Positions 8,282-16,979 of a stretch of DNA of 56,366 bases are shown here, piece after piece. The position numbers and the translations under genes were made by a program. The stretch is from an uncultured Prevotellaceae bacterium (GTDB lineage: Bacteria > Bacteroidota > Bacteroidia > Bacteroidales > Muribaculaceae). Each line of letters begins with the position of its first letter. Position 1 is the first letter of the stretch. Under the pieces are notes generated by a model that ran no database searches, had not been told where the DNA came from, and worked only from the letters and a program-made list of their open reading frames with translations. The stretch spans positions 1-56,366 of the forward strand of contig UQLZ01000011.1 in the NCBI GenBank assembly GCA_900541935.1, given 5' to 3'.

Positions 8282-9412
8282 ATGGACAGAAGAAAATTTT
8301 TGAAAGGTACGGCATTAGGAATAATAGCATTGTCAACACCAATTTCTATATCTTGCTCAGGAGAAGCAACAAAGAAAACAGCAAAGAGTGGCAGATTGAA
8401 TTTGTCATTCAAACCGTATGAATTGAAATTGCGCCATTCCTTCAATTTGGCAAAGTCAAGCAGAACAACAACGCCAGATGTATTGATACAAATAGAATAT
8501 GAAGGGATTGTTGGTTACGGCGAAGCGTCAATGCCTCCATATCTTGGTGAGTCAATAAAATCTGTTTGCAATTTTCTTTCTAAAGTTGATTTGTCGCAGT
8601 TTAATGACCCGTTCAGACTTGAAGAAATACTTGCGTATGTTGATAGCATTGCTCCCGATAACAGGGCAGCAAAGGCATCTATAGATATCGCCATGCATGA
8701 TTTGCTTGGCAAGTTGATGGGGCAACCATGGTATAAGATATGGGGATTAAATCCAGATAAGGCTCCAAACACTTCATTTACAATTGGCATAGATACCGCA
8801 GAGGTCGTCCGTCAGAAAGTTGATGAGGCGGCTCCGTATAAGGTGCTGAAAGTCAAAATGGGATTGGATAACGATAAAGAACTTGTTGACATTATCCGTT
8901 CAAAAACAGACCGTCCAATTTGTGTAGATGCTAATCAGGGTTGGACAAGTAAGGAACAAGCATTGGAAATGTGTCATTGGCTAAGTGAACGCAATTGTTT
9001 GTTCGTAGAGCAGCCGCTTCCAAAGGAAATGATAGATGAAACAGCCTGGTTAAGAGAGAGAAGTCCGCTGCCAATTATAGCAGATGAGTTCTTGCAGAGA
9101 ATGCCAGACGTATTGCGTGCACATCAGGCGTACGATGGCATTAATATAAAGTTAATGAAAAGTACCGGTTTGCATGAAGCGTATAAAATGGCTGTGCTTG
9201 CAAGGTCTTTGGGAATGAAGGTAATGCTTGGATGTATGACGGAAACGTCGTGTGCCATTAGTGCCGCGGCTCAACTTGCTCCAATGGCTGACTGGGCTGA
9301 CCTCGACGGTAATTTGTTAATTTCTAACGACTGCTTTGACGGAATGAAGATAGTTGATGGAAAGATAACATTATTTGACAAGCCAGGTATCGGTTGTTCA
9401 CTTATAAAATAA
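8282..9412 (+). CDS. Dipeptide (L-Ala-D/L-Glu-type) epimerase, enolase superfamily
   Basis: A 376-residue member of the muconate-lactonizing/dipeptide epimerase group. It has the K-x-K motif at 190-192 (LKVKMG), metal ligands in DANQGW, EQP and ADE, and the second-side lysine in INIKLMKSTG. The N-terminus is unusual: a twin-arginine start (MDRRKFLKG) followed by a hydrophobic segment and a possible lipobox (SISC), so the enzyme is probably exported folded and perhaps lipid-anchored. L-Ala-D-Glu epimerases make L-Ala-L-Glu from murein dipeptides. Sitting 13 bases after an NlpC/P60 endopeptidase supports that substrate, which remains inferred. Confidence 0.88.
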   Translation: MDRRKFLKGTALGIIALSTPISISCSGEATKKTAKSGRLNLSFKPYELKLRHSFNLAKSSRTTTPDVLIQIEYEGIVGYGEASMPPYLGESIKSVCNFLSKVDLSQFNDPFRLEEILAYVDSIAPDNRAAKASIDIAMHDLLGKLMGQPWYKIWGLNPDKAPNTSFTIGIDTAEVVRQKVDEAAPYKVLKVKMGLDNDKELVDIIRSKTDRPICVDANQGWTSKEQALEMCHWLSERNCLFVEQPLPKEMIDETAWLRERSPLPIIADEFLQRMPDVLRAHQAYDGINIKLMKSTGLHEAYKMAVLARSLGMKVMLGCMTETSCAISAAAQLAPMADWADLDGNLLISNDCFDGMKIVDGKITLFDKPGIGCSLIK

Positions 9413-9419
9413 TTAAATT

Positions 9420-10169
9420 ATGGGCGATGTTAAAAGTCTTTTATTGGAAAGACGCAGTATAAGAAGGTATGAGCGAGAACCTATTTCTGCTGAGGTATTA
9501 GAATTTATCTATGATGCCATCCGTAATACGCCAACGAGTTATAACGGCCAACAGTTTTCTGTAATTGATATTGATAATCAGGAACTTAAAGAACAGTTAT
9601 ACGGAATAACTAACCAAAAGCAAATCAAGACCTGTAATCATTTTCTTGTCTTTTGTGCTGATTATAACAAGATTATGCGATTGTCAGAGGCAAAAGGTAT
9701 AGAGTTTCCTGGCTTCTGTAATACTATGGATGGGATACTTGTTGGAATAGTTGACGCGTCTTTAGCAATGCAGAATGCATTGGTAGCAGCCACTTCTCAA
9801 GGATTGGGATGCTGTTGTATAGGTTATGCGAGAACAGCAGACCCATTTAAGATTGCAGAAATCTTGAATTTGCCAAAAGGAGTCTTCGTTGTCTGTGGAT
9901 TGGCTGTAGGCGTTCCAAGAGAAATGCCAGATTTGAAACCGAAACAGCCAAAGACTGCAGTTATTCATCATAATACATATAAAAACGATAAGGAGTTGAT
10001 GGCTTCTTTGGTAGATTATGATAAACTTATAACTGAATATAATCAAACAAGAGCAGGCTCAAAAAGCGATAACGACTGGTGTAGCCATATCGTTGACTAT
10101 TATAAAGAAGCGATGTCGTATAGAATCTTGGAATATCTGCAGATGCAAGGATTTAATCCGGAACGTTGA
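9420..10169 (+). CDS. Nitroreductase family protein
   Basis: A 249-residue FMN-dependent NAD(P)H oxidoreductase of the nitroreductase family. The FMN-phosphate motif RRSIRRYE is at about 12-19, the TPTSYNGQQF loop follows, and QGLGCCCIGYART and GVFVVCGLAVGVP match the NfsA/FRP-like core. The C-terminal extension is family-typical. It starts 7 bases after the epimerase stop, so it is likely the last gene of that transcript. The physiological substrate is unknown. Confidence 0.88.
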   Translation: MGDVKSLLLERRSIRRYEREPISAEVLEFIYDAIRNTPTSYNGQQFSVIDIDNQELKEQLYGITNQKQIKTCNHFLVFCADYNKIMRLSEAKGIEFPGFCNTMDGILVGIVDASLAMQNALVAATSQGLGCCCIGYARTADPFKIAEILNLPKGVFVVCGLAVGVPREMPDLKPKQPKTAVIHHNTYKNDKELMASLVDYDKLITEYNQTRAGSKSDNDWCSHIVDYYKEAMSYRILEYLQMQGFNPER

Positions 10170-10236
10170 TATTTGTTTACTTGATTAAGAATGACTAATT
10201 TTGTATTCGCGAAATTAGGCAGTAATTGGTTTGCTC

Positions 10237-10244
10237 TAATTTTG
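10237..10244 (+). promoter_or_regulatory. -7 promoter element
   Basis: TAATTTTG, 17 bases before the ATG at 10262. A second TAATTTTG lies at 10196-10203 inside a short inverted repeat (CTAATTTT / GAAATTAG). No -33 at ideal spacing. Confidence 0.4.
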
Positions 10245-10261
10245 TAGTTTATAATAGTAAA

Positions 10262-10816
10262 ATGAAAAAATTAGGACAAGTACTCAAATTGATAATATCA
10301 CCTCGTGAAACGTGGAGCAGGGTATTGCAAAATACGTCAAGTGTGGAAACAGAAAGAACTCTATATTATCCGCTATTGGCGTTGCTCGCAATATCAGCCG
10401 TTGGATTGTTTTGGAAAGAGCAAGAGCCAACAGTTTCGCGAACACTTGTATATGGACTCATTAATTTTATCTCTTATTTTCTGGGATATATTTTTGTGTC
10501 ATATATAATGAGTTTTGCAATTTCTTTCTTTGCTGACAAAGCATCAAAACCGTCAAGTGGCAAAGTGAGAACATTTGTAATGTATAACATGTCGTTTCTG
10601 ATACTTATAGATATTGTTCGGAACCTGTTAATGTATGAGTATATCTTCGTTGACTTGTTTTGGCTATATTTATTGGTTATTATTTGGCAAAGTTGTCATA
10701 CTTTTGATTTAGATAAGGAAAAGTCTGCATATTTTATAGTAGGCTCGTTCTTGTTGATAGTATTTGTTCCAAAATTATTATTTATACTTTTTGAAGGATT
10801 CTTGGTTGCATTATGA
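10262..10816 (+). CDS. Yip1-like integral membrane protein
   Basis: A 184-residue protein with about five hydrophobic segments (for example LLALLAISAVGLFW, FISYFLGYIFVSYIM, FLILIDIVRNLL, YLLVIIWQSC, FLLIVFVPKLLFIL). The amphipathic N-terminus with the SPRETW motif is typical of Yip1-domain proteins in Bacteroidota. Function is unknown. I start at ATG 10262 rather than 10226 because the latter lies upstream of the likely promoter. The stop overlaps the smpB start as ATGA, so the two genes are translationally coupled. Confidence 0.75.
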   Translation: MKKLGQVLKLIISPRETWSRVLQNTSSVETERTLYYPLLALLAISAVGLFWKEQEPTVSRTLVYGLINFISYFLGYIFVSYIMSFAISFFADKASKPSSGKVRTFVMYNMSFLILIDIVRNLLMYEYIFVDLFWLYLLVIIWQSCHTFDLDKEKSAYFIVGSFLLIVFVPKLLFILFEGFLVAL

Positions 10817-11265
10817 AGTTACAGAGCATAAATATCAAAAACCGCAGAGCAAAGTTTGATTTCGATATAATTGAAACATTCGTTGCCGGATTGGTTTTGA
10901 CAGGTACGGAGATTAAATCCATACGACTTGGCAAAGCTGGTTTGACAGATTCGTTCTGTTATGAAAATAACGGAGAACTGTGGATTAAAAATATGTATAT
11001 TGGGGAGTATTTTTATGGTTCCTATAATAACCATTCATCGAGAAGGGATAGAAAATTGCTTCTTAATAAAAAAGAAATTTTAGAGATAGGAAAAGCCAGT
11101 AAAGATACTGGATTCTCAATAGTTCCGCTTCGTGTCTTTATCAATGACAGAGGTTTGGCAAAAATCGAAATAGCCCTTGCGAAGGGTAAAAAGGAATATG
11201 ATAAGCGTCAGTCTATCAAAGAAAGAGAAGACAAACGTGAGATGGATAGAATGTTCAAATACTAA
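10813..11265 (+). CDS. smpB: SsrA-binding protein SmpB
   Basis: A 150-residue tmRNA partner used in ribosome rescue: SmpB brings SsrA RNA to stalled ribosomes. Landmarks are the N-terminal IKNRRAKFDF, the TGTEIKSIRLGKAGLTDSF block, and the lysine/arginine-rich C-terminal tail (KREMDRMFKY) that enters the mRNA channel. Length is normal. It overlaps the upstream Yip1-like gene by four bases and ends before a hairpin that also faces the convergent NUDIX gene. No ssrA gene is seen in this window. Confidence 0.96.
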   Translation: MKLQSINIKNRRAKFDFDIIETFVAGLVLTGTEIKSIRLGKAGLTDSFCYENNGELWIKNMYIGEYFYGSYNNHSSRRDRKLLLNKKEILEIGKASKDTGFSIVPLRVFINDRGLAKIEIALAKGKKEYDKRQSIKEREDKREMDRMFKY

Positions 11266-11283
11266 TAAATAGCATATAGTAAC

Positions 11284-11326
11284 AAATTGGGTTCTAACGT
11301 AAATTTTTTACGCTGGAACCCAATTT
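11284..11326. terminator. Bidirectional terminator between smpB and NUDIX gene
   Basis: Stem AAATTGGGTTC / GAACCCAATTT (11284-11294 and 11316-11326) with an inner ACGTAAA...TTTACG-like extension. A-rich and T-rich flanks suit both convergent transcripts. Confidence 0.7.
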
Positions 11327-11327
11327 A

Positions 11328-11720
11328 TTACTGTAAATCTAATTTTATGAGTTGTGAAATAGCCTCTTTGTCAGCTGGGAGCCATTCTACGCTTTCCAGT
11401 TCGTTCTCGGTTAACCATGTGGCAGCTTTGTGCTCAATTAGTTTTATGGTTCCTGAGGCAATTGAACAAATAAAACAGTGCATTTTCATGTGAAAACTAT
11501 GATATGCGTATTCAATAGTGCATAACTGTTGAATAATATCGATATTAATGTTTAACTCTTCTTTAATCTCGCGTTTTAGAGCCTCTTCTTTGCTTTCGTT
11601 GCATTCAATTTTGCCTCCTGGAAATTCCCAAAGACCTTCAAACTCACCATGTCCGCGCTGGGTTGCTAAATATGATTTGCCATGTTTTATAATCGCAGCA
11701 ACAACTTCTATCCGTTTCAT
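11328..11720 (-). CDS. NUDIX hydrolase, MutT-like (deoxy)nucleoside triphosphate pyrophosphohydrolase
   Basis: A 130-residue MutT-type enzyme with the Nudix box GGKIECNESKEEALKREI-KEELNI at about 38-60: G-x5-E-x7-RE-x2-EE is complete. The N-terminal EVVAAIIKHGKSYLATQR and the FEGLWEFPGG loop match 8-oxo-dGTP-type sanitation enzymes. It starts one base after the stop of the helicase gene, so the two are co-transcribed. That tight link suggests that it may serve the helicase system (nucleotide sanitation or a signal nucleotide), but the substrate is not determined. Confidence 0.88.
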   Translation of the reverse strand: MKRIEVVAAIIKHGKSYLATQRGHGEFEGLWEFPGGKIECNESKEEALKREIKEELNINIDIIQQLCTIEYAYHSFHMKMHCFICSIASGTIKLIEHKAATWLTENELESVEWLPADKEAISQLIKLDLQ

Positions 11721-11721
11721 T

Positions 11722-14700
11722 TTAAATAGCCTTTAAATATTGTGGCATCGCAGGAGAATGTAACTTCCATGTGATATTCATTGGAAAATCGTCATGTGAT
11801 GAGATATAGTCAACAAGTCCAAAGCAATGGAAGGGAGAGGTGTTCCCGAAACCGTCATTCTTTTCTTTACGAACGAACAATATGACCTTGCTATTATTTT
11901 TTGATTGTTCTGTATATTTGCGGCCTCCATTGTTATAATGAGAATCTGTATTTCGTGACTGCCAGTGGAAAAAGGTGTCATTTATAAGATAATCATTGTA
12001 TTGCGTTGAGGGTGAGAAATCCTTGTCTGATTTATTGAGGGTAACAAACAATAAAGTAGTATTATATTTTGGAAGATTGAATACTCCAGATGCTGCACCC
12101 TGCATCTTCAAGTCTGCAGTTTGTTTACCAACTAATGTGAAAATTTCCTCTCGAGTATAGCAACCATATAGTTCAAGTCCGGGGATGATTTCTTCGCCAA
12201 TTGGCTTAGTTACTATTTCAAGATGTTCAAGTCTGTATGAAACAATTTCAGAAATTTCTTTCTTAAAGTGAAGGTACTTTGCATTATGGATTAGATTTAA
12301 TGCTTCATTAATAGAATTAAAACCTGCCTTGCTAATTCTATCTTGGAACAGAGCGTAGTAAAGCATAATCGAATAAGTCATATTCGATTCATTGATTTGG
12401 ATTTTTTCATTGACGAAATCAATAACAAATTTCAAGAAAGATTTTGTATTATGGTGAAGTAAAGCCGACATTCCTTTAGACAGACGTTTTGTTATTTCAT
12501 CATCAATGTACGTTATTTTTCCGGCATCGCGTTTTAGTGAAGACAAGCAATTTTTTCCTTGATATAATGTGCGTATATCCAGACCGTTGCTTTCAATAAA
12601 TTGAGAAATTGTTGGATTGTTTGGAAAGGAGTTGATTTCCCTTATGAGGCGGTTTTTGTTATAGATTGCACTTTGAATATTTTCAAGAATGTATTGACGA
12701 GCCTTCTGCTCCATAACAATGCTGCATCCCAAAGGTAAAAGAGTAAAGCCTTCCTTGATTTGTTTCTGTATATTTTTTTCAGGATATAAAGTTAGAGCAC
12801 GGAATCGACTGGCAAAATCATATTTTTTATTTGCTTGCGCAACGAAGTCAAGAACGGTAAGTTCTGTTTTTCCTGGAGATAAACGCAAACCACGACCTAA
12901 CTGTTGCAAGAAAATAGTTAAACTTTCTGTGGGACGGAGAAATAGTACCGTGTCAACTTCTGGAATGTCAACACCTTCATTAAAAATATCCACTACGCAT
13001 AAGTAATGGATTATGCCATTGCGTAAGTCTTTTGCTATTTGGTCACGTTCATTTGTTGGGGTGTCGCTTGTAAGGCTCTTGGCGTTAAAACCATATAAAG
13101 CCAATTGTTCTGCCATAAAATCCGCATGGCGTTTATTAACGCAAAAGCATAGCGCACGACAAGTGTATTCTTCTGCAATGTATTTGTGAATTGCGTCAAC
13201 AATAAGTTTTGCTCTTTCTTTTGCGCACAATTTGTCAGCAAGCCGCTCTATGTTGTATTTTTGACCACTCCATAATTTTTCATCTCTTAGATCTGTGCTG
13301 TCAGAAATGCATAGATATTGAAAAGGCGTTAAAAGTCCGGCTTGCAATGCCTGAGGCAATCTTATTTCTGCACTAATGCGATTCCCAAAGTCTGGTCTTA
13401 AATCCCTACCATCCATTCGCTCTGGAGTTGCAGTCAGACCTAACAAAATAGCGGGGCTGAAATGGTTGAACAACTTTCTGTAACTGTCCGCTTGGCTATG
13501 GTGTGCTTCATCGATGACAATGTAGTCATAGAAGTTTGACTCGAGTTTGCTGAAAAAGTCATCGAAACGAGAGTTGAACATTGATATTGAAACAAACAGG
13601 TGCTCGTACTCTGTTGAATCTTGTGGTTTGTAACCACCAACCCATAGAGTGCCGAAATTTGCATCTTGCATAACACTACGGTAGGTATTTAATGATTGTT
13701 TCAATATTTCTTCTCTGTGTGCTGTGAAAAGGATGCGACTTCGAGGATGGTTTTGAGCAAAATTTTGATAGTCGAAAGCGGAAATTACAGTTTTTCCTGT
13801 ACCTGTAGCAGCAACGACAAGATTTCTGAAATTGCCTCTGTCTTCGCGTTCGACATATAATTTGTCCAGTATCTGTTTTTGATGCGGTAAAAGAGAGTAT
13901 CGCTGATATATAACATCAGTATCTTTTTTTCAAAAAGATTGCGTTTAAGTTCTTTGTTAAACTTTTCAATACCACCTATTTTAAAATCTTCAAAATTTGG
14001 ACTATTCCAGTACATCTCGAATGTAGCAAGTGCTGTCTTTATTATATGAGGGTTTTCAACATTAGTTACACGAATGTTCCATTCGAGCCCGTCTGTTTGT
14101 GCGGATTTGGATAGGTTAGAGGAGCCAATGTAGGCTGTATTCATTCCAGAATTTCTAAGAAAAATATATGATTTAGCATGCAGACGTTCGATATCTGTAT
14201 TATATGAAATTCGTATTTCTGTATTAGGCAATTCAGCTAATTGCTCAATTGCCTTGGCTTGTGTGGCGCCGCAATATGTTGTAGTAATAATTCTAAGACG
14301 AGTGCCTTCTCTACTGCAAAATCTTTTTAAATCTTCCAGAAGGATTCTTATTCCAGAAACTTTAAGAAAAGATACAATAAAGCAGATTTCGTCAGAACTT
14401 GCAATTTCTCTTCTTATTTCCTCTCCTAAAGAAATAGAGCTATTACCACCTGTAAACAAGTTGCTTACTCTGAATCCGGAAATAGGACGGACTGTATCGG
14501 TTTTGCTCTGTGTCTGTATGATATATTTCTGGTGACTCATAACTTCGTAAAGCAAATCCGTAGAATCTACTATTTGTGTATCATCCATCAAGCCTGCATT
14601 GATTAAAATGCGGTTTATGATATTTACTCTGTCTTGTTGGGCTTTAGTATCTTCAAGTTTCTGGCATATAACCTTTGCCAGGTAATCTGCCAATATTTTT

Positions 14701-14819
14701 GGGGATTCGGCATTATCGACTGGTTGCTTTTTACATACAAGACCAAAGTTTTTAGCTTTGGAAATTTCTTTTTCAACTTGATTGTTTATGATATGTTCGT
14801 AGATTCCTTGTTTTAACAT
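11722..14819 (-). CDS. PLD-DEAH helicase-DUF3427 protein, reading frame broken by a -1 shift
   Basis: Two minus-strand ORFs form one gene of about 1030 residues. The first (14819 to 13785) carries a phospholipase-D-like domain with HAKSYIFLRN and GSSNLSKSA near residue 210-235. Its last residues are out of frame. Shifting -1 at 13923-13929 continues as FEKKDTDVIYQRYSLLPHQ and keeps Walker A (AATGTGKT, near 340) in frame. The helicase then shows DEAHHSQ (near 13512), a helicase C domain (FNEGVDIPEVDTV, QQLGRGLRLS) and a C-terminal DUF3427-type domain (FTLVGKQTADLKMQGAASG...). The ATG at 13704 would give a helicase lacking Walker A. The cause may be a mutation, a homopolymer read error or programmed frameshifting. 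It is flanked by rlmH and a NUDIX gene in one operon. Confidence 0.85.
13923..13929 (-). promoter_or_regulatory. A AAA AAG slippery heptamer at the helicase frame break
   Basis: In the upstream ORF frame the codons are GAA AAA AAG, so A-AAA-AAG is in the exact phase for tandem -1 slippage, as in dnaX. A -1 slip makes GAT ACT GAT the next codons, which is the frame of the downstream helicase. The downstream frame is closed just upstream by TGA at 13932-13930, so the shift must happen here. A short stem CTGAT / ATCAG begins 3 bases downstream, weaker and closer than usual stimulators. Confidence 0.55.
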
Positions 14820-14838
14820 GGCTTATTTGAGTTTTATA

Positions 14839-15312
14839 TCATTCGTGATGATATGGTTCGTTATTTATTATTGAAAAAGCGCGGTAAAGTTGTTCTGTAA
14901 AGAAGAGCCTTATTAGGTCATGAGGAAATGTCAATTTAGACAAAGATATTTTTTCATTTGCTCTGTCGTAAACATCTTTAGAGAAACCATAAGGACCGCC
15001 TATGATGAAAATAAGTCTTTTTTGTACTGTTTGCATTTTCTTTTCAATGTATGCGGAAAATTCTAAAGATTTAAACTCTTTGCCTCTTTCATCAAGCAAA
15101 ACTACATAGTCGGCTTTTTCTATCTGTGACAAAATGTTTTGACCTTCTGCAATCTTTTGTTGCTCTTGAGTCAGACTTTTTGCGTTTCTTGCATCGGAAA
15201 TAAACTGGATGTTAAATGGACAATAATGAGAAATTCGCTTAGAATATTCCTCAATACCGGGGTTTATGTAACTGTGCACTGTTTTTCCGACAACAAAAAG
15301 GGAGATTTTCAT
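14839..15312 (-). CDS. rlmH: 23S rRNA pseudouridine-1915 N3-methyltransferase
   Basis: A 157-residue SPOUT-class SAM methyltransferase that modifies pseudouridine 1915 in helix 69 of 23S rRNA. Family features are the N-terminal MKISLFVVGKT, VVLLDERGKEFKSLEFSA, and the C-terminal trefoil knot (FIIGGPYGFSKDV, LSKLTFPHDLIRLFFTEQLYRA). The C-terminal INNEPYHHE tail is typical. The helicase gene follows after 19 bases on the same strand, so the conserved rlmH promoter may drive the accessory genes behind it. A divergent promoter region is shared with nadC. Confidence 0.95.
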   Translation of the reverse strand: MKISLFVVGKTVHSYINPGIEEYSKRISHYCPFNIQFISDARNAKSLTQEQQKIAEGQNILSQIEKADYVVLLDERGKEFKSLEFSAYIEKKMQTVQKRLIFIIGGPYGFSKDVYDRANEKISLSKLTFPHDLIRLFFTEQLYRAFSIINNEPYHHE

Positions 15313-15334
15313 ATATTATGTACAATTAAATTTC

Positions 15335-15342
15335 TAAATTTG
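15335..15342 (+). promoter_or_regulatory. -7 element for nadC
   Basis: TAAATTTG, 45 bases before the nadC ATG. No clear -33. Confidence 0.55.
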
Positions 15343-15353
15343 CAGTATCATTA

Positions 15354-15361
15354 CAAAATTA
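15354..15361 (-). promoter_or_regulatory. -7 element for rlmH operon
   Basis: TAATTTTG read on the minus strand, 41 bases before the rlmH ATG; divergent from and adjacent to the nadC promoter. Confidence 0.5.
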
Positions 15362-15387
15362 GAAAAAAATAATCAAAAAGTATCTAT

Positions 15388-16239
15388 ATGAAGACAAAAG
15401 AAGAATTAATTGATGACTTGCTGAATCTTGCATTTGCTGAAGATATTGGTGATGGAGACCACACAACATTGTGCTGTATTCCAGAAGAGGAAATGGGTAA
15501 GCAACATTTGCTTATTAAAGAAGAAGGTATTATTGCAGGTGTTGATATCGCGTTGAAGGTGTTTAAAAAATTCGACCCAACTTTGAAAGTTGAAGTTTTT
15601 ATCCATGATGGTGAAAAAGTAAAACCTGGTGATATAGCTTTCGTCGTTGAGGGTAAAGTTCGCTCTTTGTTGCAAACAGAAAGATTGATGCTTAATATTA
15701 TGCAGAGAATGAGTGGTATTGCAACAATGACAGCAAAATATGCAGCAGAATTGGAAGGATTGAAGACTAAGGTTTTGGATACTCGAAAGACGACTCCAGG
15801 CTTGCGAATGCTTGAAAAAGAAGCTGTTAAAATTGGTGGCGGATGCAATCACCGTATCGGCTTGTTTGATATGATTTTGTTAAAGGACAATCACGTTGAT
15901 TTTGCTGGCGGTATCAAAGCTGCTATTACTAAGGCTAAACAGTATATCAAAGATAATCACAAAGAAGGAATGAAGATTGAAATCGAAGTGAGAAACTTTG
16001 AAGAATTGAATGAGGCTATCGAAACAGGAGGAATTGATCGCATTATGCTTGACAATTTCACTCCTGCTGATACCAAAAAAGCCGTTGAAATTATTGCTGG
16101 CAGATATGAGACAGAGTCATCTGGTGGCATTACTTTCAAAACGTTGAGAGAATATGGAGAGTGTGGTGTTGACTTTATTTCTGTTGGAGCCTTAACACAC
16201 TCTGTTAAAGGTTTGGATATGAGTTTTAAAGCCTGCTAA
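15388..16239 (+). CDS. nadC: Nicotinate-nucleotide pyrophosphorylase (quinolinate phosphoribosyltransferase)
   Basis: NadC converts quinolinate and PRPP to nicotinate mononucleotide in de novo NAD synthesis. The 283-residue protein shows the AEDIGDGDHTT start, the TERLMLNIMQRMSGIAT helix, the DTRKTTPGLRMLEKEAVKIG PRPP/quinolinate site, GGGCNHRIGLFDMILLKDNH, and the barrel-closing IDRIMLDNF and DFISVGALTHS motifs. Length is normal. No nadA/nadB is nearby. Its 3' end overlaps the convergent HAD gene by 14 bases. Confidence 0.96.
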   Translation: MKTKEELIDDLLNLAFAEDIGDGDHTTLCCIPEEEMGKQHLLIKEEGIIAGVDIALKVFKKFDPTLKVEVFIHDGEKVKPGDIAFVVEGKVRSLLQTERLMLNIMQRMSGIATMTAKYAAELEGLKTKVLDTRKTTPGLRMLEKEAVKIGGGCNHRIGLFDMILLKDNHVDFAGGIKAAITKAKQYIKDNHKEGMKIEIEVRNFEELNEAIETGGIDRIMLDNFTPADTKKAVEIIAGRYETESSGGITFKTLREYGECGVDFISVGALTHSVKGLDMSFKAC

Positions 16240-16873
16240 TATTCATTGCTGATAAAACATCAGATAAATGGAAGCCTGTAAAATCATTTATGGTTTTATG
16301 GGCTTTTCCATTTATGCCTTCAAATTTTAATGTTGTTGCAAGTCCGACAACTGTTGATCCCGCTGCTTTTCCTGCCTGAATGCCAGAAAGGCTATCTTCG
16401 AAGACAATGCAATCTTTGGGGTCAATGCCAAGGGCCTTTGCTCCTAATATAAACGGTTCAGGGTTTGGCTTGGAATGGGTAACAACATCTCCAGTTATGA
16501 CAGCATCGAATAAATCTTTAAAAAATGGATTCTGCTCATATAGGTGGTCAACCTTTCTTTGGGAACTGCTTGTTACCATTGCACACTTTATGCCTGCTTC
16601 TTTTAATTCTGTAATGAATCTAATAGCCTCATCAAAAGGAATGTATTTCATTTCCTTTTCAGAATCTTTGATGATTTGTATGATTTTTTCTTGAATATCT
16701 TTGTCTTGGTAATATGTTCCTAATATTTTTTCAAGGGTATTTCCTTTGATGATATATGCAAAATTCTCTATCCCTGATGGGTATATTTTATCTATATCGT
16801 TCCAAACTTGAGTATATATTGTTTCGCTGTCAACAACAACGCCGTCTAAATCAAATAATGCTCCAATTGTCAT
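16226..16873 (-). CDS. HAD-superfamily sugar phosphatase / beta-phosphoglucomutase-like
   Basis: A 215-residue HAD hydrolase with all core motifs: FDLDGVVVDSE (motif I, nucleophile D), VTSSS (motif II), KPNPEPF (motif III lysine) and VFEDSLSGIQAGKAAG (motif IV acids). A four-helix cap is inserted between motifs I and II. The D-G-V-V-V-D-S pattern fits the beta-phosphoglucomutase/2-deoxyglucose-6-phosphatase group. Exact substrate cannot be read from sequence. It is a single gene, transcribed away from the FAD oxidoreductase. Confidence 0.87.
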   Translation of the reverse strand: MTIGALFDLDGVVVDSETIYTQVWNDIDKIYPSGIENFAYIIKGNTLEKILGTYYQDKDIQEKIIQIIKDSEKEMKYIPFDEAIRFITELKEAGIKCAMVTSSSQRKVDHLYEQNPFFKDLFDAVITGDVVTHSKPNPEPFILGAKALGIDPKDCIVFEDSLSGIQAGKAAGSTVVGLATTLKFEGINGKAHKTINDFTGFHLSDVLSAMNISRL

Positions 16874-16892
16874 AATGCTAAATTTATGGTTG

Positions 16893-16924
16893 CAAAATTA
16901 GTTATTTTGTAAGAAATAAACCAA
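16893..16924 (-). promoter_or_regulatory. HAD gene promoter
   Basis: Minus strand: TTG at 16924-16922, 21 bases, then TAATTTTG at 16900-16893; the ATG is 20 bases further on. Confidence 0.6.
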
Positions 16925-16930
16925 GTTATA

Positions 16931-16961
16931 TTGTCATTTTGTGGATAATTGATTAACTTTG
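16931..16961 (+). promoter_or_regulatory. FAD oxidoreductase promoter
   Basis: TTG at 16931-16933, 20 bases, then -7 TAACTTTG at 16954-16961. The start site would be only about a dozen bases before ATG 16980. Confidence 0.6.
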
Positions 16962-16979
16962 ACTAAAATTAGATTATTT

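Noticed and set aside
11722..13704. Helicase ORF starting at ATG 13704 as an independent gene
   Set aside because: That start would omit Walker A (near 13800), which is present in the same frame upstream. The ORF is the downstream part of one gene.
16959..16979. TTG start for the FAD oxidoreductase
   Set aside because: The TTG lies inside the -7 promoter box TAACTTTG; the ATG at 16980 is the better start.
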